49,438 bases of DNA from CAZAOY01 sp964486925. GTDB lineage: Bacteria > Bacillota > Clostridia > Oscillospirales > Ruminococcaceae. Shown here piece after piece: positions 1-8,061 of the stretch. The stretch is taken from contig CAZAOY010000016.1 in NCBI GenBank assembly GCA_964486925.1, positions 1-49,438 on the forward strand, read 5' to 3'. A program made the translations under genes and the position numbers. Position 1 is the first letter of the stretch. The number at the start of each line of letters is the position of its first letter. The notes under the pieces were generated by a model. The model was not told the origin of the DNA. It worked only from the letters and a program-made list of their open reading frames with translations, and did no database searches.

Positions 1-412
1 CTCCTGTTGCTCCTGTCGCTCCTGTTGCTCCTGTCGCTCCTGTTGCTCCTGTTGCTCCTGTTGGACCAGTAGGGCCAGTAGGACCACGACGACCTCTTGG
101 GCCTCTTGGGCCTCTACAGCAGCATACCCCACAGCAATGACAACGCTCTCTGCGTGAGTAGCCTTCATCGTCATAGTCGTAGGCTTCTTCACGCGCAAAT
201 CTTTCGCGAGCGGCTTCCTCACGGTACTGCTGTGCAACCTCCGCTAACCTTTGAGATTCTGGTTGACCGCTTTTATATATTGAATATTCTCTTAAGAAAT
301 TACGTATAAACTCATCAGGGCTTTCCTGGGCAGCACTATAAACCACACCATCAACTTGCCTAGAAAGATTTACACGATTCATAGGAACTTGGTATCTATC
401 TCTATATGACAT
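1..412 (-). CDS. Collagen-like repeat protein, N-terminal part (runs off window)
   Basis: The ATG at 412-410 follows a good ribosome binding site (AAGGGGAG) and opens a frame that runs off the left edge without a stop (137 codons visible). About 85 N-terminal residues are charged and non-repetitive, with a short Arg/Glu/Tyr-rich stretch. A cysteine cluster (C-H-C-C-G-V-C-C-C) follows, then a basic Gly-Pro-Arg stretch, then strict Gly-X-Y triplets, first GPT and then GAT, to the window edge. Gly-X-Y runs form collagen-like triple helices in bacterial surface and exosporium proteins such as BclA; the cysteines could cross-link the trimer or anchor it. No signal peptide is visible, which fits a spore-coat or exosporium type, but that is inference. 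No convincing sporulation promoter was found upstream. The C-terminal domain is outside the window. Confidence 0.88.
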   Translation of the reverse strand, partial: MSYRDRYQVPMNRVNLSRQVDGVVYSAAQESPDEFIRNFLREYSIYKSGQPESQRLAEVAQQYREEAARERFAREEAYDYDDEGYSRRERCHCCGVCCCRGPRGPRGRRGPTGPTGPTGATGATGATGATGATGATG

Positions 413-745
413 TTATCTCTCCCCTTACATGTATTTGACCCAATTAAAGGTATCACATATCATCACCGATTATCTATCGACCTACCACATAAATCATATG
501 GATAGGCTACCTATACACGCACCCTCGACTAAGTATCAATTTTGGCAGCCGCATAACTCCCACTCTTGCTTTTTGATGACATGTATTAGACCGATAGCAG
601 GATAGTATACCGATGTAACCATCCTAAATCATTATACGTTGAATTTAATAATCGGTGAATATATATTAATAATTGTTTAGTTGCTATCAAAATGTCATAA
701 TTGTTAATATTTATTCATATGAACACCCAATCTTTGCTAAGGATA
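413..745. other. Intergenic stretch between divergent genes, no feature recognised
   Basis: This gap separates the minus-strand collagen-like gene from the plus-strand GGDEF/EAL gene. It is AT-rich and holds no ORF with a ribosome binding site, no strong hairpin and no recognised RNA. The promoter of the collagen-like gene should lie here, but no consensus -35/-10 pair stands out on the minus strand. Confidence 0.5.
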
Positions 746-774
746 TTGACAAAAGTTTATACATATGTTATAGT
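746..774 (+). promoter_or_regulatory. Sigma-A promoter of the GGDEF/EAL operon
   Basis: TTGACA at 746-751 and TATAGT at 769-774 are separated by 17 bp. The start codon at 808 follows with a short leader carrying AAAGGAGA. Confidence 0.85.
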
Positions 775-807
775 TAATCTATAACATTATTAGCTAAAGG
801 AGAAAGT

Positions 808-3030
808 ATGACAAAACAGAAACGGCAGAAACTTACATTTATTATCTTAACGATAGTTATAGTTGTTATGATGGTTTTATCCGCTCATTATCTGCTAAAC
901 TTTGTTCGTGTAAGCCTCGAGGAGGATGTTAAGGTAAATCTGATGGAGATTGCAGATAAGGATTCAGCAATTATCGCAGGCGAGGTTAATATTGTACTGT
1001 CACAGCTAAGCTCTATAGGTGAGCTTTTACTCTTCACTTTTAGCGATCCTAGTGACCCTAAGGTATCATTCTTTTTACGAAATCAAGCTATCGAGCATGG
1101 TTTTTACCAATTAATGGTATCTAATACCAACGGAAAGGCGGTCACTAGTTCTTACGAAACTGTGGATATCTCAAAGAGAGGATACTTTAAGACCACCCTT
1201 AAGGGCGTCTCTAACATATCGGAACAGATCGTTTCAAAGATTGACGGCGAGGATGTATTTGTTGCCTCTGTACCAATCTATAAGGATGGTGCTATCGTCT
1301 GTACGCTACATAGAATCTATAAGTCAAAAACCTTTGCTGATATATTTCAACTATCACTATTCGACAACAACGGATATATTAATGTCATAAACGATTCGGG
1401 CGAGGTATTAGTACATACGCACAGCACCGAGATACAACCAATTAACGCCAACTACTATAGAGAACTTTACCTCTTAGGAAATGTAGCTCAGGCAGATCGG
1501 ATTAAATCTGATCTTGCTCAGGGTAAAAGCGGTTTTGTTGAGCTTAAAATAAACGGGAAAAGTAACTTCGCCACATATACACAGATAAAATTAATGCATG
1601 GATGGAACTTAGTTTCCACTGTACCATCTAGTGTTGTATCACAGAATGCTAACAAGGTTATTAGTATCTTTTTAGTGCTGTTATCTATAATTTTAATGGT
1701 TGTAGTGCTCGGGTTTGCCGTTTTCACTTTTATCAGTCAAAGAAATAAAAAACAACTAGAGGTTATGGCATTTGTAGACAAGGTTACAGGCGGCTACACC
1801 CTTAACAAGCTTATTACCTGCGTTCCTGATCTAATAAGGGATAATCAATCGGAGGATTACGCAGTAATTAAGCTTGATATCGATAATTTTAAATACATAA
1901 ACAGCCTTCATGGTTATGAGTTTGGGGATTATATTATTAAATCATTATACGACAAGTTCTCCGCTTTGTTATCCCCAAACGAGATGTTAGCCCATAGCTC
2001 TGCAGATACCTTTATAGGACTTGTTCAGTTTGAGGGTAAGGAAACCCTTGAAACACGGCTTAAAACGGTAGTAGAGCCGTTAATGGACGATCTTGGGATC
2101 TCCTTTAGCATATCCTGCGGTGTATGTCAGCTAGAGGCAGTTAATGAAAATCTACAGCTACTTATCGACCGTGCTGGAATTGCCGCAAAAGCGATAAAAG
2201 CAAACTCTAAAAAGAGCGTTGCTATCTATAGCGATCGTATGGACAACATTGCTAAAGAGGAAGAAGAGATCCGCCAAACTATGGAAAAGGCTCTAAAGCA
2301 CGGCGAATTTGTGCCGTATTATCAGCCTAAGGTAAACGTATATGAATCTAAGATATGTGGGGCAGAGGTTTTGGTTCGTTGGATTCATCCGACAAAGGGG
2401 CTTATCCCTCCGTTTAAGTTTATCCCTGTACTGGAGCAGGCGGGGTTTATCGTAGATCTAGATTTATACATGTACGAGTGTGTATGCCAAAAGCTTAAAA
2501 GCTATATTGATAAAGGTATTGAACCGATTCCTATATCGGTTAACTTTTCTAGGGTTCATCTATATAACAACACCTTTATCAGCAGGATTAAGGAGCTGAT
2601 TGTGCAGTACGGAGTACCGCCTAAATACATAGAGATCGAGATAACCGAAAGCGCTATCTTTGATAACCTTGAAACCATACTCTCCCTTACATTAGAGCTA
2701 CAGGAATTTGGATTCATCCTTTCCATGGATGATTTTGGAAGCGGTTATTCCTCCCTTAACATGCTAAAGGAGATTCCTATGGATGTACTAAAGATTGACA
2801 AAGACTTCTTTGGGGGAAGTAGTGACAACAAGCGACGGGAGATCGTTATCGAAACTATTGTAGATATGGCGCATAAACTGGATATTAAGGTTATCGCAGA
2901 GGGAGTCGAAACTATCGAGCATGTTAACTTCCTCAAGAGCATTGACTGCAAGATGGCACAAGGTTACTACTATTCCAGGCCTATCCCATCAGATGAGTTT
3001 GATGTACTATTTCAAAGCGGAAGGATATGA
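808..3030 (+). CDS. Membrane GGDEF/EAL protein with extracellular sensor domain
   Basis: This 740-aa cyclic-di-GMP protein has a membrane segment at about residues 8-32, an extracellular sensor region (about 33-280, Cache-like in size and position), a second membrane segment (about 286-310), a GGDEF domain (about 325-480) and an EAL domain (about 500-735). The GGDEF signature is degenerate (S-A-D-T-F), so cyclase activity is unlikely. The EAL domain keeps the residues expected for phosphodiesterase action: the Glu of EVL in GAEVLVRW, the Asn in SVNFSR, EITES, the DDFG pair, the Lys of KIDKDF, the Glu of AEGVE and the Gln of AQGYYYSRP. It probably hydrolyses c-di-GMP in response to an external signal. 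It is co-transcribed with a sugar-binding lipoprotein gene 11 bp downstream, which may deliver that signal. The start follows AAAGGAGA. Confidence 0.93.
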   Translation: MTKQKRQKLTFIILTIVIVVMMVLSAHYLLNFVRVSLEEDVKVNLMEIADKDSAIIAGEVNIVLSQLSSIGELLLFTFSDPSDPKVSFFLRNQAIEHGFYQLMVSNTNGKAVTSSYETVDISKRGYFKTTLKGVSNISEQIVSKIDGEDVFVASVPIYKDGAIVCTLHRIYKSKTFADIFQLSLFDNNGYINVINDSGEVLVHTHSTEIQPINANYYRELYLLGNVAQADRIKSDLAQGKSGFVELKINGKSNFATYTQIKLMHGWNLVSTVPSSVVSQNANKVISIFLVLLSIILMVVVLGFAVFTFISQRNKKQLEVMAFVDKVTGGYTLNKLITCVPDLIRDNQSEDYAVIKLDIDNFKYINSLHGYEFGDYIIKSLYDKFSALLSPNEMLAHSSADTFIGLVQFEGKETLETRLKTVVEPLMDDLGISFSISCGVCQLEAVNENLQLLIDRAGIAAKAIKANSKKSVAIYSDRMDNIAKEEEEIRQTMEKALKHGEFVPYYQPKVNVYESKICGAEVLVRWIHPTKGLIPPFKFIPVLEQAGFIVDLDLYMYECVCQKLKSYIDKGIEPIPISVNFSRVHLYNNTFISRIKELIVQYGVPPKYIEIEITESAIFDNLETILSLTLELQEFGFILSMDDFGSGYSSLNMLKEIPMDVLKIDKDFFGGSSDNKRREIVIETIVDMAHKLDIKVIAEGVETIEHVNFLKSIDCKMAQGYYYSRPIPSDEFDVLFQSGRI

Positions 3031-3041
3031 GGTAAATTACA

Positions 3042-4061
3042 ATGTTTAAAAGAGTGACAAGCTTTTGCTTAGTAACCATATTAATTCTATGGGTTTTGTC
3101 GATTTTAGGCTGTACAAAGGAGAATAAGGATATTACTATTGGGGTTTCTATTGCGGTAATGAATGCCGAGCGTTGGAAGAAGGACGTTGAATATATGGAG
3201 AAGTATGCTAAAGAGCTATCTGTTTCTATTGATATAACCATGTCAAACGCTGACCCTGCTACCCAGTATGAAGAGTGCAAAGCGCTTATCGACAAGGGCA
3301 TTGATGTGCTTATTATAACTCCAAGCAATGCAAAAGAAGCCGCCGATATTGTAAAGCTAGCGCACGAAAGCAATGTAAAGGTAATATCCTACGACCGTAT
3401 TGTACTATATGAACCTGTTGATCTGGTGGTAACCTTTGATGGGTACAAGGTTGGAGAGCTTCAGGGCAAACAGCTTATTGAAACGGTGGATAAAGGTAAC
3501 TATCTTGTGCTTTCAGGCGATGAAAACGATTATAACTCCTCAATATTCTTAGAGGGCGCACTAAGATATATCGACCCGCTTGCTAAAAGCGGTGATATAA
3601 ACATCCTTGCAAAAGAAAGCGTTGCAAAATGGTCGGCAGATGGTGCAAAAGAGATAGTACAGCGTGTACTTAAGGAGAACGACAACAAGCTAGACGCTAT
3701 CTTAGCGCCAAACGATACTGTAGCTAAAGGCTGTATCGAAGCGCTAGCCGAGGTATCCTTAGACGGAAAGGTAGCAATTACCGGAATGGACGCTAACCTA
3801 GAAGCAGTTCATCGTATTTTAGATGAAAAGCAGGATGTTACCATCTTTAAGGATATACGTGAGCTTGCAAAAACCGCAATTGAACAGGCAGTAAAGCTTG
3901 CAAAGGGTCAAAAAACCGATAACAACTCTGTACTCGACACCCTAAGCACAACCCCAGTTATTACCCTATATGTAACTCCACAGCTTGTCACCAAAGAAAA
4001 CATCGACAAGGTTCTAATTAACAGCGGGTACTACACAAGGGATGAAGTTTATACCAAATGA
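3042..4061 (+). CDS. XylF-like sugar-binding lipoprotein
   Basis: This 339-aa periplasmic-binding-protein-family lipoprotein has a signal sequence ending in a lipobox (L-S-I-L-G-C, Cys24). The mature part resembles the D-xylose-binding protein XylF: the E-R-W-K-K-D start, D-V-L-I-I-T-P, S-Y-D-R, V-G-E-L-Q-G-K, A-P-N-D and A-I-T-G-M-D-A blocks are in the expected order. Such proteins bind monosaccharides outside the membrane and hand them to an ABC permease or to a membrane sensor. No permease or ATPase gene lies nearby; the partner is the GGDEF/EAL gene 11 bp upstream. A role as ligand-presenting subunit for that sensor is therefore inferred. The operon ends at a strong terminator directly after the stop. 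Ligand identity cannot be read from sequence. Confidence 0.88.
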   Translation: MFKRVTSFCLVTILILWVLSILGCTKENKDITIGVSIAVMNAERWKKDVEYMEKYAKELSVSIDITMSNADPATQYEECKALIDKGIDVLIITPSNAKEAADIVKLAHESNVKVISYDRIVLYEPVDLVVTFDGYKVGELQGKQLIETVDKGNYLVLSGDENDYNSSIFLEGALRYIDPLAKSGDINILAKESVAKWSADGAKEIVQRVLKENDNKLDAILAPNDTVAKGCIEALAEVSLDGKVAITGMDANLEAVHRILDEKQDVTIFKDIRELAKTAIEQAVKLAKGQKTDNNSVLDTLSTTPVITLYVTPQLVTKENIDKVLINSGYYTRDEVYTK

Positions 4062-4065
4062 TAAT

Positions 4066-4128
4066 AAAAAAGCGAACACACCTTTCCCTGCATTTACATG
4101 CTTTAGGGGCAGATGTGTTCGCTTTTTT
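4066..4128. terminator. Bidirectional terminator between sugar-binding gene and merR
   Basis: AGCGAACACA (4071-4080) pairs with TGTGTTCGCT (4114-4123), extended by an A-run on the left and a T-run on the right. It can stop transcription from both converging operons. Confidence 0.9.
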
Positions 4129-4146
4129 ATTGTTTAAATTTACGTA

Positions 4147-4488
4147 CTATTCGTACCTTTTAATCTTTGCATCCAATCGCGCTAGAGTTTCCTTCATATC
4201 GCTCATCCTCTTAATAAGCTGATCTCGTTGTTCTATCAAGATCTCCTTTCGCTTGGCACGGGTGCTATCCCCTTGTGAAAACAGCTCTCGGTACTGTACT
4301 AGTGCATCAATTGGCAGACCGGAGCTTCGCATACAGCTAGCAAACTTAACCCAGTTGCAGTCCTCCTCTGTATAATCACGAATGCCGCCCTTTGTTCTGT
4401 TAACCTTTGGGATAAGCCCGATCTTTTCGTAGTATCTTAGAGTGTCTGTTGAGATACCGTATTCATTGCTTACCTGTGTAATCGTCAT
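4147..4488 (-). CDS. MerR family transcriptional regulator
   Basis: This 113-aa regulator has a winged helix-turn-helix at residues 1-70 (ITQVSNEYGIS, then D-T-L-R-Y-Y-E-K-I-G-L-I) and a C-terminal coiled coil that forms the dimer. There is no extra ligand-binding domain and no conserved metal-binding cysteine set, so it resembles the short AdhR-like MerR group that answers aldehydes or electrophiles. It lies 60 bp downstream of the aldo/keto reductase gene on the same strand and is probably in its operon. The promoter of that operon has the 19-bp spacer and dyad that MerR proteins act on, which makes autoregulation likely. Confidence 0.9.
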   Translation of the reverse strand: MTITQVSNEYGISTDTLRYYEKIGLIPKVNRTKGGIRDYTEEDCNWVKFASCMRSSGLPIDALVQYRELFSQGDSTRAKRKEILIEQRDQLIKRMSDMKETLARLDAKIKRYE

Positions 4489-4548
4489 TGTACTCCTCGT
4501 TCCCTATTATTACTATACCCAATCCTAGTTTACCATTATGCAAAAGTA

Positions 4549-5721
4549 CTAACTCTTGTACTCGTCAATAAGCACCGCCAGCTCCTGCATTATCTTAGGT
4601 ATCTCGATACTCTGCGGACAAGGGTGTTTGCATGCTTCGCAGGCGATACAGTTATGTGGCATATCCGTATCCTTTAGTGCGGCTATGGTAAACATTAACC
4701 CAGGGGAATGAGCGTAAGACATCTCGTTATAGAGTGAGATAAGCTTTGGTATGTCCAGTCCCTGAGGGCATTCTTCGCAACAATATCTACATGCTGTACA
4801 AGGTACGAGCCGAATAAGCCTTTCGGTCACCTTATCTAACAGCTTGCTCTCCTCATCGGTTAGTGGATTAGGATCAGAGAAGGTTTTAATATTATCGTCC
4901 ATCTGGGATATTTCGTTCATCCCGCTAAGCACTACTAGCACGTTCGAAAGTGATTTTACAAAGCTAAACGCCCATGAAGCTATTGAATCATCAGGTCGAG
5001 CCGCCTTAAGCATACCATTTATCTCATCATCAAAGGAGATTAATACCCCTCCACGGCATGGTTCCATTACCATAACAGGGATACCGCGGTTGGTTAAGAG
5101 CTCATACTTTCGTTTCGCGTCCTGTAGGTGCCAATCTAGGAAGTTTAGCTGTATCTGCACAAAATCAAAGCAGTCACGGTAGTTTAAAAAGCTTTCAATG
5201 GTATCTGCCGAACCGTGCGCCGAAAAACCAAGATAGCGTATCCGCCCCGCCGCTTTTTCCTGAAGGAGATAGTCCACTACACCTAACTCATCATTTGTAT
5301 AGAGATCGTAAGACGATTCACAAAGGTTATGTAGCAGATAAAAATCAAAGTACTCTACCCCGCATTTTGATAGCTGTTGCTCAAAAATTTCTGATAACGA
5401 ACCAATCTGTGCTCCCGATAGGTATCCTTGAAATCCTGGCTTATTATCCTTATAGTTCATCATATGCCCAGGCATTTTTGTAGCGATATAGTAGCTGTCC
5501 CGTGGATACTGGCTTAGCACCTTCCCTACAAAGCTCTCCGATTCCCCACTATGATACCGATAGGCAGTATCAAAGTAGTTTATACCACTTTCGTATGCGT
5601 GCTGGATAATCTGCCTTGCCTTCACCTCATCAATAGGCCCGTGATTTTCCAGTGTAGGAAGCCGCATATTCCCCATACCAAGCTGTGACAGCTTTAAACC
5701 CTTAAAATCCTTGTAAATCAT
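4549..5721 (-). CDS. Aldo/keto reductase with C-terminal ferredoxin domain
   Basis: This 390-aa protein joins an aldo/keto reductase barrel (residues 1 to about 290) to a two-cluster 4Fe-4S ferredoxin domain (about 305-375). The barrel shows the N-F-D-T-A-Y-R-Y-H block with catalytic Asp51 and Tyr56, a Lys in I-A-T-K-M-P and a His in L-L-H-N-L. The ferredoxin part has C-T-A-C-R-Y-C-C-E-E-C-P and C-I-A-C-E-A-C-K-H-P-C-P. Members of this clostridial family are predicted to couple NAD(P)H or ferredoxin electrons to carbonyl reduction; the substrate is unknown. The merR gene downstream and the MerR-type promoter upstream suggest induction by reactive carbonyls. The start codon follows GGAG. Confidence 0.92.
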   Translation of the reverse strand: MIYKDFKGLKLSQLGMGNMRLPTLENHGPIDEVKARQIIQHAYESGINYFDTAYRYHSGESESFVGKVLSQYPRDSYYIATKMPGHMMNYKDNKPGFQGYLSGAQIGSLSEIFEQQLSKCGVEYFDFYLLHNLCESSYDLYTNDELGVVDYLLQEKAAGRIRYLGFSAHGSADTIESFLNYRDCFDFVQIQLNFLDWHLQDAKRKYELLTNRGIPVMVMEPCRGGVLISFDDEINGMLKAARPDDSIASWAFSFVKSLSNVLVVLSGMNEISQMDDNIKTFSDPNPLTDEESKLLDKVTERLIRLVPCTACRYCCEECPQGLDIPKLISLYNEMSYAHSPGLMFTIAALKDTDMPHNCIACEACKHPCPQSIEIPKIMQELAVLIDEYKS

Positions 5722-5755
5722 AGGTATACTCCTTTATGTTATATTTTCTACTATT

Positions 5756-5786
5756 AGTGTAACACATGGAGTTCACTCTAAGTCAA
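5756..5786 (-). promoter_or_regulatory. MerR-type promoter with 19-bp spacer
   Basis: On the minus strand TTGACT (5786-5781) and TACACT (5761-5756) are separated by 19 bp, too long for normal sigma-A contact. The spacer holds an imperfect dyad, CTTAGAGT-GA-ACTCCATG. This is the hallmark of promoters that MerR-family activators twist into shape. It drives the aldo/keto reductase-merR pair. Confidence 0.8.
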
Positions 5787-5903
5787 TAGGGTGGTGTACT
5801 TATGGGTGAAATTTAACAATTAAGTTAATAATTGTACATATTTTAAACCTGCACCGTATTGGAGAAAGTTTAACTTCAAAACTAAAGCTTAATCTAGTAA
5901 ACT

Positions 5904-5932
5904 AAAAAACGACCTGATAAACAAGTCGTTTT
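5904..5932 (-). terminator. Terminator of tRNA-Arg
   Basis: On the minus strand, directly after the tRNA 3' CCA, ACGACTTG pairs with CAGGTCGT (one G-U pair), followed by a T-run. Confidence 0.82.
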
Positions 5933-5934
5933 AC

Positions 5935-6009
5935 TGGCACCCCTAACAAGAATCGAACTTGTAACTGTCCCTTAGGAGGGGACTGTTATATCCATTGAAC
6001 TATAGGGGC
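5935..6009 (-). tRNA. tRNA-Arg (anticodon CCT)
   Basis: The 75-nt cloverleaf has acceptor GCCCCTA/TAGGGGT with a G-U first pair and a short D arm. Its anticodon stem GTCCC/GGGAC encloses the loop CTCCTAA (anticodon CCT), and the T arm ACAAG/CTTGT encloses TTCGAAT. The CCA end is encoded. It reads AGG codons. It has its own promoter and terminator. Confidence 0.95.
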
Positions 6010-6026
6010 ATTGCTCTTACCTATTA

Positions 6027-6055
6027 ATTATACACTATTTTGATGATAAAATCAA
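6027..6055 (-). promoter_or_regulatory. Promoter of tRNA-Arg
   Basis: On the minus strand TTGATT (6055-6050) and TATAAT (6032-6027) have a 17-bp spacer, 18 bp before the tRNA 5' end. Confidence 0.8.
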
Positions 6056-6113
6056 GAGGAAAGTTAAAAATATTTAAATTTGTAAAAAAATATAGTTTTT
6101 TATGAATAAATTA

Positions 6114-6142
6114 TTGCATATTTCTACAAGATGTGCTATAAT
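6114..6142 (+). promoter_or_regulatory. Promoter of the NhaC-type antiporter gene
   Basis: TTGCAT (6114-6119), a 17-bp spacer and TATAAT (6137-6142) with an extended -10 TG. It leaves a leader of about 90 nt in which no riboswitch fold is apparent. Confidence 0.78.
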
Positions 6143-6236
6143 ACTCTCATAAAAATACTATTTTATGAGATATTCGTCGTAAATGTGTATTCTTATGCAA
6201 CCAAATTACTAATATACAATGAAAGGGGCCATTATT

Positions 6237-7793
6237 ATGGAATCGGCATTACTGGAGTTTGGCTGGTGGTCAATACTTCCGCCAATCATCGCTATTACCC
6301 TAGCGTTAATCACAAAAGAGGTAATTAGCTCGTTAATCGTTGGTATCCTTGCGGGTGCTTTAATCTATTCACAGGGGAATATCGTGGCGATGTTCACCAC
6401 TACAGTTACCTTGATGGGTGATAAAATAGGGGGGAATGCTTTCCTTCTCATCTTCTTAGGCCTACTGGGTTCTCTAGTGGCACTTGTTACCGTTACAGGC
6501 GGGTCAAAGGCCTACGGCGACTGGGCGGTAAAGCGGATTAAATCCAGAAAAGGTGCAAGCCTTGCCACTATGTTTTTAGGTATCGTTATCTTTATCGACG
6601 ACTACTTTAACTGCCTATCTGTAGGTACGGTTATGCAACCGGTTACCGATAAACACAAGATTTCACGTGCAAAGCTGGCATATTTGCTAGACTCCACCGC
6701 CGCACCTATCTGTATCATTGCACCTATCTCAAGCTGGGGGGCTTCGGTTGCAAGCTATATGCAGGACGCAGGAGCGGAAAATGGTATGGTGGCATTTGTT
6801 TCTACAATACCGTACAACCTATATGCAATAATCACTATACTTATGGTGCTGTTTGTATGTCTTACTAAGTTTGACTTTGGCAGTATGGCGAAGTTTGAAA
6901 AGCTGGCGGAGGAAGGAAACGACATTAAAGCTAACGCTTCAGATGATGTGGACAGAAACTCCTTCCATGGTATGAGGATTGAGCGCACCGGTAAGGTGTA
7001 CGACCTTATCCTTCCAATCCTAGTGCTTATTATCCTTACAATCCTAGCGATGATATATACCGGTGGGTTCTTTGACAACACAAGCACTGGAATTAGCGGT
7101 ATCTTTGAAGCTATCGGTAACACCGACGCTTCCCTATCCCTTGCACTGGGCGGGTTTGGTGCGATAATCTTTACAATGATTCTATACCTACCTAGAAAGC
7201 TAATCTCCTTTGCTAACTTTATGAAATCCATTACCGTTGGAATACAGTCAATGGTACCTGCGTTTACCATCCTAATCCTAGCATGGTCGATAGGCGGTAT
7301 CTGTAGCCCTGACTACCTAAGAACCGGGGACTTTATCGGCGGTCTGATTAAGGAATCCTCCTTCCCTATCTTTATCCTACCTGCTATTATCTTTGTTGTT
7401 GCGGGATTTTTAGGATTTGCAACCGGTACATCATGGGGTACTATGGCACTACTCATCCCTATTGGGGCGGGTATATGCAGTGCTTCACATACCGAGGGCC
7501 TACTTATTGCGGTGTTTGGTGCGATCCTTGCGGGTGCTGTGTACGGCGACCACATCTCTCCTATCTCGGATACTACAATTCTATCCTCAACAGGTGCAGG
7601 ATGTAACCATATCGACCACGTGTCCTCGCAGATACCTTACGCTACCATCGTAGCAGGAAGCTGTCTGGTTGGTTATGTAGTAATGGGACTTGTAAACAAT
7701 CCGATTATTCCACTTATCGTTTCTATTATCGTTCTAGCTGGTTGTATCTACTTTATCTCGGCTAAGAATAAAACCCCAATAAGCTTTAAATAG
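6237..7793 (+). CDS. NhaC family Na+/H+ antiporter
   Basis: This 518-aa polytopic membrane protein has about 12 hydrophobic segments. The central F-I-D-D-Y-F-N block followed by D-S-T-A-A-P and P-I-S-S-W-G-A is typical of the NhaC/ion-antiporter superfamily, and a second S-W-G-T and D-H-I-S-P-I-S-D-T block sits near the C terminus. Family members exchange Na+ for H+, and some exchange organic acids or amino acids, so the substrate is not certain. The start at 6237 is chosen because AAAGGGG lies 8 nt before it; an upstream in-frame ATG at 6219 overlaps that ribosome binding site. It is a single-gene unit with its own promoter. Confidence 0.85.
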   Translation: MESALLEFGWWSILPPIIAITLALITKEVISSLIVGILAGALIYSQGNIVAMFTTTVTLMGDKIGGNAFLLIFLGLLGSLVALVTVTGGSKAYGDWAVKRIKSRKGASLATMFLGIVIFIDDYFNCLSVGTVMQPVTDKHKISRAKLAYLLDSTAAPICIIAPISSWGASVASYMQDAGAENGMVAFVSTIPYNLYAIITILMVLFVCLTKFDFGSMAKFEKLAEEGNDIKANASDDVDRNSFHGMRIERTGKVYDLILPILVLIILTILAMIYTGGFFDNTSTGISGIFEAIGNTDASLSLALGGFGAIIFTMILYLPRKLISFANFMKSITVGIQSMVPAFTILILAWSIGGICSPDYLRTGDFIGGLIKESSFPIFILPAIIFVVAGFLGFATGTSWGTMALLIPIGAGICSASHTEGLLIAVFGAILAGAVYGDHISPISDTTILSSTGAGCNHIDHVSSQIPYATIVAGSCLVGYVVMGLVNNPIIPLIVSIIVLAGCIYFISAKNKTPISFK

Positions 7794-7802
7794 TAATACA
7801 TT

Positions 7803-7841
7803 ATTGTGCTCTATTAAGACAATGTTTTGATAGAGCACAAT
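7803..7841 (+). terminator. Stem-loop after antiporter gene, possible terminator
   Basis: ATTGTGCTCTA (7803-7813) pairs perfectly with TAGAGCACAAT (7831-7841). The T-run after it is short and interrupted, so termination would be weak. Confidence 0.5.
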
Positions 7842-7899
7842 AAAATTTAGCCCTAAATTGCAATTAACGACATATTTTACCGCTAGTCATACAATGTAC

Positions 7900-7928
7900 T
7901 TGAAATTAGTCCAAAAATATAGTATACT
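7900..7928 (+). promoter_or_regulatory. Promoter of tsaD
   Basis: TTGAAA (7900-7905) and TATACT (7923-7928) with a 17-bp spacer. Several overlapping TATAGT-like boxes follow. Confidence 0.75.
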
Positions 7929-8061
7929 ATAGTATAGTATTTAATTTTGCTTGCGATTATAGATTTTACTAAACCCCATATATCTAAGCTTTTACAAAAG
8001 CAGATAATGGGTAAAAACTAAAGATAGATTGAGCATTTTTACTTTTGGAGGACTATATTTT

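Noticed and set aside
97..309. 70-codon plus-strand frame at the left edge
   Set aside because: It lies opposite the collagen-like gene, whose minus-strand frame has a ribosome binding site and regular Gly-X-Y triplets.
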